A stretch of 64,000 nt of DNA from NCBI RefSeq assembly GCF_022832385.1, contig NZ_JALHLE010000018.1, positions 96,627 to 160,626 of the forward strand, read 5' to 3'. The translations under genes were made by a program, and so were the position numbers. The notes under the pieces were generated by a model. That model was not told the DNA's origin and did not search any database. It was given only the letters and a program-made list of their open reading frames with translations. Shown here one piece after another: positions 25,123 to 32,857 of this stretch. Position 1 is the stretch's first letter. Every line of letters starts with the position of its first letter. The stretch is from Novosphingobium album (ex Hu et al. 2023). Its GTDB lineage: Bacteria; Pseudomonadota; Alphaproteobacteria; Sphingomonadales; Sphingomonadaceae.

Positions 25123-25851
25123 GGGGGCTTTGTTCCTCTCACGGGGTGGATTGCAGTGCCGGAGCGTAATGCGCCGTATGGGACGAAGGTTGCATGACCG
25201 GAGCCGCTTTGCCCATCCTGACTCGGCAGGCGTCGTTGAGGCATCGACCGATCGCGTCCGCGCGGCAGGGGCTTTGACCTGCATGTGACACTGCATGTGG
25301 CGTGGTATCCGGCTTGATGACCCCATATTGGCTATAACAGCCGCTTGACTCTGGCAAAAATGGACTCGGTTCGTCGCAAGCCCGATTCGGTTCACCGCCA
25401 ATTTATGTGGAAAAATTTTTGCGCGCATTCATGCTTAAGGCACTTGCGCCGGTGACGGGAGCAGGACTTTCCACGCGTCGCGCGATCTGCCGGGCTGTCC
25501 ACCCCTCGTGGTCAGCCCGGATTAACCCCGGCTTCACCCTCTTGCACCCGTTTGCAGAAAGAGCACTATGGGTTGTGGCGCGTCGCTCGCGGGGCCTCAA
25601 GACCTAGGAAATACCCGTGGACCTGAAATGGGGCTGCAGGAGATTCCCAAAGGTGGGGCAGGGATTTCGTGGCGGCGCGGCAGGGGTCGGGCAGGGACAT
25701 TTTGTTCTCTTTTTGTGCTATTGGTGCTAGACGGGAAGCTTGCTTTCCGCCGACTCGCACCGGCACTGCCCGGCTGCTGCCTTTAGCTGTGAACCCGCCG
25801 CGAGGCGGTTTGATGACAGATTTTGACCGGCGGCTGATGCGGGGGGCGCAA
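25123..25851 (+). promoter_or_regulatory. Long non-coding leader upstream of nrdA
   Basis: About 700 bases without a convincing gene between the GlsB-like gene and nrdA. It contains an imperfect 12-bp hairpin (25490-25520), a sequence one base from a DnaA-box core (TGTGGAAAA at 25406-25414), and a run of T-rich sequence at 25700-25720 (TTTTGTTCTCTTTTTGTGC). No NrdR box or cobalamin riboswitch consensus was found by eye. It probably carries the nrdA promoter and regulatory signals. Confidence 0.45.
25490..25520 (+). promoter_or_regulatory. Hairpin in the nrdA leader
   Basis: CCGGGCTG-T-CCAC pairs with GTGG-T-CAGCCCGG around a 5-base loop (CCCTC): 12 base pairs with one T-T mismatch. No T-run follows (ATTAACCCC), so it is not a plain terminator. 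It could be a structured 5' leader element or a protein-binding site. Confidence 0.4.
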
Positions 25852-27888
25852 GTGGATTTCAGGAACGGAAACGAAGGTCATGTGGCCAGTCTCGATCAGG
25901 GTCACGACGATGGAGATCAGATCGCGATGAGCGAACCCGAGACCCCGGCAAAGGCCGCGCCAAAGGAAAAGGAGACGGGCAAGGGCCCGGCAATCGCCAT
26001 GGACAAGACCGACACGGCTACCGCCGACCTGCTGGCAGAGGCGCCGGTCAAGGCGCCGAAGAAGAGCGATTCCAAGGCGATCCACGATCGCCGCTTCACC
26101 ATCACTACCGATGACAGCCGCGATGCGCTTCTTACCGATTTCGGCAAGGAGACGCTCGACGACCGCTACCTGCTGCCCGGCGAGAAGTACCAGGACCTGT
26201 TCGCCCGCGTGGCCGATGCCTATGCCGACGATCAGGAGCACGCCCAGCGGCTCTATGACTATATCTCGCGCCTGTGGTTCATGCCTGCGACCCCGGTCCT
26301 GTCGAATGGCGGCACCGGCCGGGGCCTGCCGATCTCGTGCTACCTGAACTCGGTCGACGACAGCCTCGAAGGCATTGTTGCCACCTGGAACGAGAACGTC
26401 TGGCTCGCCTCGCGCGGGGGCGGCATCGGCACCTACTGGGGCAGTGTGCGCGGCATCGGCGAACCGGTAGGCCTCAACGGCAAGACCAGCGGCATCATCC
26501 CCTTCGTGCGCGTGATGGACAGCCTTACGCTCGCGATCTCGCAGGGCTCGCTGCGCCGTGGTTCAGCCGCCTGCTACATCGACGTTTCGCACCCGGAGAT
26601 CGAAGAGTTCCTCGAGATCCGCAAGCCTTCGGGCGACTTCAACCGCAAGGCGCTCAACCTGCACCATGGTGTGCTGCTCACCGACGAGTTCATGGAAGCG
26701 GTGCGTGACGGCGCCGAATTCGAACTGAAGAGCCCGCGCGACGGTTCGGTGCGTGGCAAGGTCGATGCCCGCTCGCTGTTCCAGAAGCTGGTCGAGGTTC
26801 GCCTCGCCACCGGTGAGCCCTACATCGTCTTCTCCGACACCGTGAACCGCATGATGCCCAAGCATCACCGCGATCTCGGCCTCAAGGTCTCGACTTCGAA
26901 CCTGTGCTCGGAAATCACGCTGCCGACCGGCCGCGATCACCTCGGCAACGACCGCACGGCGGTGTGCTGCCTCTCGTCGCTCAACCTCGAGACCTGGGAA
27001 GAGTGGAAGGGCGACAAGCGTTTCATCGAGGACGTGCTGCGCTTCCTCGACAACGTGCTGCAGGACTACATCGACCGTGCGCCGGACGAGATGGCGCGCG
27101 CCAAGTATTCGGCCATGCGCGAGCGCTCGGTCGGCATGGGCGTGATGGGCTTCCACTCGTACCTGCAGAAGAAGGGCATCGCCTTCGAAAGCGCGATGGC
27201 CAAGGCGCTCAACATGCAGATGTTCCAGTACATCAACATGAAAGCCAACGAGGCCTCGATGCTGCTGGCCAATGAGCGCGGCCCCTGCCCGGATGCCGCT
27301 GACACCGGCGCGATGGAGCGTTTCAGCTGCAAGATGGCGATCGCGCCGACCGCGTCGATCTCGATCATCTGCGGCGGCACCTCGGCCTGCATCGAGCCGA
27401 TCCCGGCGAACATCTACACCCACAAGACGCTTTCGGGCTCGTTCGTGGTGAAGAACCCCTACCTGCAGAAGCTGCTCGCCTCGAAGTCGAAGGATTCCAC
27501 CAATGTGTGGAACTCGATCCTCGAGCACGGCGGTTCGGTCCAGCACCTCGACTTCCTCTCGCCGGAGGAAAAGGCGGTCTACAAGACCAGCTTCGAGATC
27601 GACCAGCGCTGGCTGCTCGAATTCGCCGCCGACCGCACGCCCTACATCGATCAGGCCCAGTCGCTGAATCTGTTCATCCCGGCCGACGTCGACAAGTGGG
27701 ACCTGATGATGCTGCACTTCCAGGCCTGGGAGAAGGGCATCAAGTCGCTCTACTACCTGCGTTCCAAGTCGGTGCAGCGCGCGGGCTTCGCGGGCGCGGG
27801 CGGCGTGGAGGCGGACAACACCGCCGAGGCGCCCAAGTTCGAAATCGGCGAGACGACCGACTACGATGAGTGTCTCGCCTGCCAGTAA
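25852..27888 (+). CDS. nrdA: Ribonucleoside-diphosphate reductase, class I alpha subunit
   Basis: 678 aa from GTG 25852, which has GGGGGG five bases upstream; ATGs at 25813 and 25927 are alternatives. After a ~75-residue poorly conserved N-terminus, the catalytic barrel begins. Key blocks are FMPATPVLSNGGTGRGLPISCYLNSV, RGGGIGTYWGSVRGI, NLCSEITLP with the active-site Cys, and the APTASIS loop. The C-terminal YDECLACQ supplies the shuttle cysteine pair. It reduces ribonucleoside diphosphates to deoxy forms with an NrdB radical subunit. nrdB is not adjacent or in the window. The ATP-cone is not obvious, so overall allosteric control may be absent or different. Confidence 0.93.
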   Translation: MDFRNGNEGHVASLDQGHDDGDQIAMSEPETPAKAAPKEKETGKGPAIAMDKTDTATADLLAEAPVKAPKKSDSKAIHDRRFTITTDDSRDALLTDFGKETLDDRYLLPGEKYQDLFARVADAYADDQEHAQRLYDYISRLWFMPATPVLSNGGTGRGLPISCYLNSVDDSLEGIVATWNENVWLASRGGGIGTYWGSVRGIGEPVGLNGKTSGIIPFVRVMDSLTLAISQGSLRRGSAACYIDVSHPEIEEFLEIRKPSGDFNRKALNLHHGVLLTDEFMEAVRDGAEFELKSPRDGSVRGKVDARSLFQKLVEVRLATGEPYIVFSDTVNRMMPKHHRDLGLKVSTSNLCSEITLPTGRDHLGNDRTAVCCLSSLNLETWEEWKGDKRFIEDVLRFLDNVLQDYIDRAPDEMARAKYSAMRERSVGMGVMGFHSYLQKKGIAFESAMAKALNMQMFQYINMKANEASMLLANERGPCPDAADTGAMERFSCKMAIAPTASISIICGGTSACIEPIPANIYTHKTLSGSFVVKNPYLQKLLASKSKDSTNVWNSILEHGGSVQHLDFLSPEEKAVYKTSFEIDQRWLLEFAADRTPYIDQAQSLNLFIPADVDKWDLMMLHFQAWEKGIKSLYYLRSKSVQRAGFAGAGGVEADNTAEAPKFEIGETTDYDECLACQ

Positions 27889-27902
27889 GGGGTTGCCAGT
27901 AA

Positions 27903-28220
27903 GTGGTCCGGTTCGCGCGCATCCTGCCCATGGGCCTGCTTTTGGTGCTGGCAGGATGCGCGCATCAGGTTTCGTCTGCCGTCGAACCGGAGGCGCCGGG
28001 CTTTTTGCTTGGCGTCTGGCACGGCTTCATCTTCCCGTTTGCATGGGTGGCGTCGTTGTTTACCGACGTCACGATCTACGCCGTGCCGAACAACGGCGGC
28101 TGGTACAATTTCGGCTATTTCATCGGGATCATGTTTCTGGGCGTCGGTGCCCATCGCGGCAAGCGCGTGGTCTATCGCGAGCGGGTGATCGAAATGAACG
28201 GGCCGATCATCGATCAGTAG
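27903..28220 (+). CDS. Small predicted lipoprotein of unknown function
   Basis: 105 aa from GTG 27903, 14 bases after the nrdA stop. The N-terminus ARILPMGLLLVLAGCAHQ is a lipoprotein signal with lipobox LAGC. Two further hydrophobic stretches follow: GFLLGVWHGFIFPFAWVASL and FGYFIGIMFLGVGAH. The C-terminus is charged. I do not recognise a named family. Its position directly behind nrdA suggests co-transcription, but it replaces the nrdB gene one might expect there. A functional link to nucleotide reduction is not implied. Confidence 0.7.
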   Translation: MVRFARILPMGLLLVLAGCAHQVSSAVEPEAPGFLLGVWHGFIFPFAWVASLFTDVTIYAVPNNGGWYNFGYFIGIMFLGVGAHRGKRVVYRERVIEMNGPIIDQ

Positions 28221-28287
28221 AAAGAGGGCCGCCTGCCACCCCGCTCGCGCTGCCCTAGGTCCATGCTGTTGCGAAAAGGCGTGACGC

Positions 28288-28872
28288 TCAGGATATTCCC
28301 GGTTCCGGATCGTCGCTGGATTGGATCAGCCGCAGCTTTTCCTTCAAGTTGGTTCTGGACATTGCGATCACGTGGTCGACGCCCTCGATCGTGATTGCCA
28401 GCGTTCCATCTTCCGCGGTCGCGATAAAGCCCTTTTCCCTCAAATACCAAACGTGAAACTCGAAAAGCTCGTCCGGGCAGTTCAGGATTTCATGGACGTA
28501 ATAACGTCCGACCCCGGCGTCGTGCGCCTGTTCCCGTCTTCTCTTGTAAAGAAAGAGGAGGATTTTTTCATGGGCCTCCGCATCGGAAAGAGGTGCTTTT
28601 TCATCGTCCGAAGAGGAAAAAACGAACCCGGTGACTTGGGTATAGACCAGATTGTAAGTTGCGCGTTCTTCGGGGTTCTTCAGCACCTTGTAAGCCCCGA
28701 TCACTGCGGTGAACTTCACGACGTCCGGCACGTCGGCGTGGTCGGGATGGTATTTCTTGGCCAGCCCGTGGTAGGCAGTCTCAAGTGCTTTGGAAGTGCA
28801 ATTCGGATCGACCTGCAAAATATCATAATAGTCGATAAATGGATCGCTACTGGCCATGGTGGGATCGCTCAA
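28288..28872 (-). CDS. J-domain protein with C-terminal winged-helix-like domain
   Basis: 194 aa. Residues 13-80 form a J domain: YYDILQVDPNCTSKALETAY, then KYHPDHAD with the essential HPD, then NPEERATYNLVY. Residues ~100-175 (LLFLYKRRREQAHDAGVGRYY, FEFHVWYLREKGFIATAEDG, ITIEGVDHV) look like a small winged-helix module of the kind fused to J domains in some bacteria (inference from pattern). It should stimulate an Hsp70 (DnaK) ATPase for a specialised client. It stands alone, convergent with the nrdA operon. Its codon use seems less GC-rich than its neighbours, a possible sign of transfer. Confidence 0.8.
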   Translation of the reverse strand: MSDPTMASSDPFIDYYDILQVDPNCTSKALETAYHGLAKKYHPDHADVPDVVKFTAVIGAYKVLKNPEERATYNLVYTQVTGFVFSSSDDEKAPLSDAEAHEKILLFLYKRRREQAHDAGVGRYYVHEILNCPDELFEFHVWYLREKGFIATAEDGTLAITIEGVDHVIAMSRTNLKEKLRLIQSSDDPEPGIS

Positions 28873-28994
28873 GTGGATTTGAATGAATTTATCTACCGTT
28901 TGTCATGGAGAATTCCAGCTCTGCGACTGAGCACTATCCCAAAATTTTGGAAGTATGGGCAGCACTGCGGAAGCCCGTTGATGGGGTACTGTGC

Positions 28995-30032
28995 TTAACT
29001 GGCCGAATAGCGGTACCGGATCGTATAACCGATATGGTCGGAGAGCATCGAACCGTCCGGCTCGGTGCCAAAGGGAATGTCCGCACCGGCCGGGATCAGG
29101 GTCTTCCCCATGGTGTCGAGCGTGAACTGCAAGTCGCGTCCGCGCCCTATGATCGTGGCGGCGTCAGCCGGGCGGGCGAGCGGGCGGGGGCCGCCGGCGA
29201 GCCATGTCTTCAGCGCGTCGGCTTCGCCCTGTCCGCCCAGTCGCGCGATCGCAGCGTCGAGCGCGGCGGTGCGGTCCGGGCGCTTGCCCCGGTTGAAGTC
29301 TCCGGCGATCACCACCGGCACGTCCGGGTTGCGGTTCGCGGCGATGAAATCGGCGAGGAATCTGGCCTGCCGCCGGTAGGCGTCGAGCGTCCGTGCAGCC
29401 GGGGCGTGCGAGGCGCCCTTGCTGTTGAAGTGCGTGCCCGCGACCATGACCTCACGACCGTCGGCCAGTTGCAGCGTGGCCATCAGCACACCCTTGGCGG
29501 CAAGGCAGTCGAAGCCCGCGCAGGCGCCGTAGGGAAAGGCCGCGCGCTTCACGTCGAGCACCGGCAGTTCGGAAAGGATCACGAGGCCGCTATCGACTGG
29601 GGTGCCTGCTGTCTCGCCCAGCATCCAGCTGCGCTCCATGCCCCTGGGCACGGCGCCGGTGCGCAGGTAGGGGCCTTCGACCACATAGGGATAGCCTGCG
29701 ATCCGGCCGATTGCCTTGGCATCGTGCGAAAACGCTTCCTGCAGCACGACGACGGCGGGCGCACAGCCCCGCGCACGCAGCAATGACAGCCGCTCGCCAA
29801 TGGCGTGGAGGGCTTCCGGTCCCTTCTTGGCCAGCGGCCAGGGCAGCCCCGCGACATTGTAGGTCATCACCGAAAAGTCGCCCTCGCGGCAGGCGGCTGG
29901 AGTCTCGTCCGGATCGGCGGCGTTGGTCAGAGCCATGTCTGGAGCGGGCAGCGGGTCAGCAAATGAGGCACCGCCGATCAGCGCAACGGCGCCGAGCAGG
30001 TACCGTAGGCGCTTGAAGCGAAAGCGGATCAT
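28995..30032 (-). CDS. Secreted endonuclease/exonuclease/phosphatase (EEP) family protein
   Basis: 345 aa from ATG 30032, overlapping the preceding stop (ATGA). A signal peptide is visible (LRYLLGAVALIGGASFADPL). The EEP fold has MTYNVAGLPWPL near residue 55, VVVLQEAF with the metal-binding Glu near 97, THFNSKG, IAGDFNRGK near 246 and the C-terminal LSDHIGYTIRY with catalytic Asp-His. This family cleaves phosphodiester or phosphomonoester bonds in nucleic acids, inositol phosphates or sphingomyelin. Export plus neighbours PhoD and a TonB receptor favour extracellular phosphodiester scavenging. Last gene of the minus-strand cluster 35.2-29.0 kb. Confidence 0.85.
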   Translation of the reverse strand: MIRFRFKRLRYLLGAVALIGGASFADPLPAPDMALTNAADPDETPAACREGDFSVMTYNVAGLPWPLAKKGPEALHAIGERLSLLRARGCAPAVVVLQEAFSHDAKAIGRIAGYPYVVEGPYLRTGAVPRGMERSWMLGETAGTPVDSGLVILSELPVLDVKRAAFPYGACAGFDCLAAKGVLMATLQLADGREVMVAGTHFNSKGASHAPAARTLDAYRRQARFLADFIAANRNPDVPVVIAGDFNRGKRPDRTAALDAAIARLGGQGEADALKTWLAGGPRPLARPADAATIIGRGRDLQFTLDTMGKTLIPAGADIPFGTEPDGSMLSDHIGYTIRYRYSAS

Positions 30033-30880
30033 GGCTGGGCTCCGATCCGGCTGGCAATCACGGTCCGCGTCGGGCGGTCGATCGTCCACAGCAGCGCGGG
30101 ATCGCGCGGGTCGAAGTCGATCGCCTGACCGTGCGTGGTGAGCGGAATGGTGCCCTTGTGGACCAGTACCGATCCGGCTTCCGGCAAGTCGAGCACATAG
30201 ACTTCGGGCCGGTCGTGTCCGCTGGCATAGAGATGCCCGCCCGGTCCCCAGCTCGCGCCCGAGGCGCTCTTCGGCGCGAAAAGGCCGAGCACATCTGCCG
30301 GGAAGGCCCAGCCGCGGTCGATGCGGAAATCCTCGTCGAGGCGCGCGAACAGGGTGTAGCGGTGGTCGCGGGTGGGCTCACCGCCCTTCACGCCCTGATC
30401 CGGTCCGTCGTAGTTGGCGAAGACCGCCCACCAGTGCCCGTCATGCCGGTTGACGACGGTCAGCGAACCGGGCGCCATGCCCAGGCTCACCGAATTGACG
30501 TGGGCCAGCGTTTCCGGGTCGAAGAACTCGATGGTGCTGAGCTGCGGCACGCCGGGATGGTTGGAGGCGGCGCAGACGAGCTGCCTTTCAGCCAGCGTGC
30601 AGCTGTTGATGTGCGGGTAGAGCGCCGGATCGCCGTGCCATTCGGCCACGCGCTTGCCGTCTGCGATCCGGTACCTGGCGATCGTGGCATTGTCGATCGC
30701 GTAGACAAAGGTTCCGTCCGACGCGACACCCTGCCGGGCCTCCGGTGCCTCGATACGATGAACCACCGGAGCCGGCTCCGCTGCCAGGAGCGGAGCGCTC
30801 AAGAGCGCCGCAAAGAACGTGCTTGTCCAACATGCGCGGCGTCCCCTCCGCGCGCGCGGTCCTTGTGAAAGTCTCGACAT
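30029..30880 (-). CDS. Secreted beta-propeller-like protein of unknown function
   Basis: 283 aa with an N-terminal export signal (WTSTFFAALLSAPLLAAEPA). The remainder has repeating beta-rich blades: GVASDGTFVYAIDNATIARYR, LSTIEFFDPETLAHVNSVSL, YTLFARLDEDFRIDRGWAF, SGASWGPGGHLYASGHD and AIDFDPRDPALLWTIDR. This is the pattern of a six-bladed or irregular propeller such as SMP-30/NHL-like proteins, though I cannot place it in a named family. Its stop overlaps the EEP start, so the two are co-translated. It may be a periplasmic binding or scaffolding partner of the phosphatases (inference). Confidence 0.7.
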   Translation of the reverse strand: MSRLSQGPRARRGRRACWTSTFFAALLSAPLLAAEPAPVVHRIEAPEARQGVASDGTFVYAIDNATIARYRIADGKRVAEWHGDPALYPHINSCTLAERQLVCAASNHPGVPQLSTIEFFDPETLAHVNSVSLGMAPGSLTVVNRHDGHWWAVFANYDGPDQGVKGGEPTRDHRYTLFARLDEDFRIDRGWAFPADVLGLFAPKSASGASWGPGGHLYASGHDRPEVYVLDLPEAGSVLVHKGTIPLTTHGQAIDFDPRDPALLWTIDRPTRTVIASRIGAQP

Positions 30881-30986
30881 GTCGCCCCCTTTTGCGAAAC
30901 TTGGGGCGCGCGTAGGCGCGGGCGGTTACACGGCGTGGTCACTTCAGTGACTACGCTGTCATAGACGCCGCGCCGGTTGCGGTTCC

Positions 30987-32720
30987 TCAGGTGAGGACGG
31001 TCCGTCCTTCCTGCCGCGCGAAGGGAATGCGACGCAGCACCATGGTGCGGTAACTCGGGGTCAGCACGGTATCGACGCCGACGAATGTCGCCATGCCGCG
31101 CTCGCGTTCGAATTCGACGCGAACGTAGCCCTGGTGCATGTTGTCGGTCCACGTGACTTCGGGAATGTGCTCCGCCCAGGCCCTGTCGAGCGCGCGCGAG
31201 GTTTCCGGGCCGAAGCCGCTGTCCACGAAGTCGCCGGGCGAGGAGATCCCGGCGGTGCCGAACTCGATGCCGGTCGGGCGGCCGGCATCGTCGGCAAGGC
31301 GGTTTGCCCAGAAGCTGTGGCTGTCGCCCGAGAGGAACACGAGGTCCCCGGCACCCGCCTTGCGCGAGAGCTCGTAGAGCCGCTCGCGTGCCCAGGGATA
31401 GCCGCCCCAGGCATCGGTGTAGTCGGGCAGATTGAAGTGTCCCTTCCACGCCACGGCGACGGCGGGATCGGCAGCGATCCTTGCCAGTTCTTCTTTCGAC
31501 TTCGCTGCGGCCAGTCTGGCCGAGGGATCAGCCACGAGGCCGAGCTCGACCACGTCCGGCACGTCGACACGGGCGATCACCATCGGGCAGCCGATGACCC
31601 GCCAGGGCTGGCCTTGTTCGACCGATCGGGTGAGCGCGGCCGCAAGGTCTGCTTCGCATTCGGGCGAGAGGATCGGCCGGTCGGGCGCGCCAAGCACGTC
31701 TGTCTTGAAGCGCTGCGCTGAGGCGGCATCGACGATGCTTTCGGCATGGTCCATGTACTCGATCTGCTTCGCGCGGGCCGTGTGGCGCGTCTCGATCGTC
31801 TGCAGCGTGGCGAGGTCGCCGAAGCTGTAGCCGCGCCAGAACTGCATCCGGCTGCGCCCCTTGACCGCCAGCCATTCGGGCTCGCGCACAGGCATCCATT
31901 CGAAATAGGCGCGGATCGAGGCGGCGCGGCGCGTGGCCCAGTCGCCCTCGGTGCCGGGCTGGTGGTTCTGCGCGCCGCTCTTCCAGGGATTGTTGGCGCT
32001 TTCGTGATCGTCCCAGCAGGCGAGCAGGGTGTGGTTCGCGTGCATGGCTTGCGAGCCAGCATCGGTCTTGTACTGCGCGTGGCGAGTGCGATAGTCCGCG
32101 AGCGAGACGATCTCGTGCAGTGGCGCGTGGACGCGGCCGATCCTGTGGGCGACATCGGCACCCCAGCCGTCCTCGCCGCCATATTCGTAGATGTAGTCGC
32201 CGGTGTGTAGCACGAAATCGACATCGGCATCCCGCGCGATCGCGTCATAGGCGTTGAAGTAGCCGAAGGCGTAGTTCGAGCAGCTCGCCAGTGCGATGCC
32301 GAGCCGGTCCAGCCGCCCTTCGGGCAGCGTGCGCGCCCGGCCCAGCGGAGAGACCGTCTCGCCCACACGGAAGCGGTAGTAATAGACGCCGCCCGGTGCC
32401 AGCCCGTTGGCGAGGACCTTCACCGTGTGGTTGCGGCCTGGATCGGTGGCGAAGGGGCCTGACTTCAGCACTTGCGCGAAATCGGGCGTCCCGCTCAGCT
32501 CCCACGTGCCGGAGACCGCGCCTTCTGCCGTAACGCGGGTCCAGAGGACGACGCTCGCGGCATCGGGATCGCCGCTCGCAACGCCGTGACGGAACACGGG
32601 GTTCGTGGTCGCGGCCTGTGCGAGCAGCGCGGACGGCACAGTCAGGAATGCAGCGCTTCCAGCGATGCCGGCGAGCAGTGCGCGGCGGGAAACTTCAGCG
32701 GGGTGGAACGAGCGGGTCAT
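30987..32720 (-). CDS. phoD: Alkaline phosphatase D (PhoD-like), Tat-exported
   Basis: 577 aa. Twin-arginine signal VSRRALLAGIAGSAAFLTVP at about residues 10-29. The PhoD N-terminal domain (VFRHGVASGDPDAASVVLWTR near 43) leads into the metallophosphatase core: ALASCSNYAFGYFNAY with the iron-ligating Cys, FVLHTGDYIYEYGG, LACWDDHESANN, VFLSGDSHSFWA and GIEFGTAGISS. PhoD hydrolyses phosphomonoesters and diesters in the periplasm, with Fe(III)/Ca cofactors. It follows the TonB receptor by 137 bases, with a terminator-like hairpin between, and precedes the propeller and EEP genes. In other proteobacteria phoD is PhoB-controlled; a weak candidate box lies before the receptor gene. Confidence 0.92.
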   Translation of the reverse strand: MTRSFHPAEVSRRALLAGIAGSAAFLTVPSALLAQAATTNPVFRHGVASGDPDAASVVLWTRVTAEGAVSGTWELSGTPDFAQVLKSGPFATDPGRNHTVKVLANGLAPGGVYYYRFRVGETVSPLGRARTLPEGRLDRLGIALASCSNYAFGYFNAYDAIARDADVDFVLHTGDYIYEYGGEDGWGADVAHRIGRVHAPLHEIVSLADYRTRHAQYKTDAGSQAMHANHTLLACWDDHESANNPWKSGAQNHQPGTEGDWATRRAASIRAYFEWMPVREPEWLAVKGRSRMQFWRGYSFGDLATLQTIETRHTARAKQIEYMDHAESIVDAASAQRFKTDVLGAPDRPILSPECEADLAAALTRSVEQGQPWRVIGCPMVIARVDVPDVVELGLVADPSARLAAAKSKEELARIAADPAVAVAWKGHFNLPDYTDAWGGYPWARERLYELSRKAGAGDLVFLSGDSHSFWANRLADDAGRPTGIEFGTAGISSPGDFVDSGFGPETSRALDRAWAEHIPEVTWTDNMHQGYVRVEFERERGMATFVGVDTVLTPSYRTMVLRRIPFARQEGRTVLT

Positions 32721-32786
32721 GGTGTGCGGGTCCTTTTCGCAACCGGCGCGGAGCGGGCGTCGCGGATTTTCAACCGGGGGAACGGA

Positions 32787-32821
32787 AAAGGCGGGCCGGT
32801 TTTGGACACCGGCCCGCCTTT
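32787..32821. terminator. Rho-independent terminator between receptor and phoD genes
   Basis: A 14-bp perfect stem (32787-32800 pairing with 32808-32821) has a 7-base loop. On the minus strand it is followed by TTTTCCGTT. It lies after the TonB receptor stop and before phoD, so it should reduce read-through and make the receptor more abundant than the phosphatase. Confidence 0.8.
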
Positions 32822-32857
32822 CCGAAACACTCCCCCATGAGTGTCAGTGATTACCGG

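Noticed and set aside
25406..25505. DnaA-box cluster upstream of nrdA
   Set aside because: TGTGGAAAA is one mismatch from the core and the other two candidates (CTTTCCACG, TGTCCACCC) differ further; not enough for a call.
30935..30965. Second Pho-box-like sequence (CTGTCAT) between phoD and the propeller gene
   Set aside because: Only one good 7-mer; the partner repeat at 11-bp spacing matches poorly, and it is oriented against the genes.
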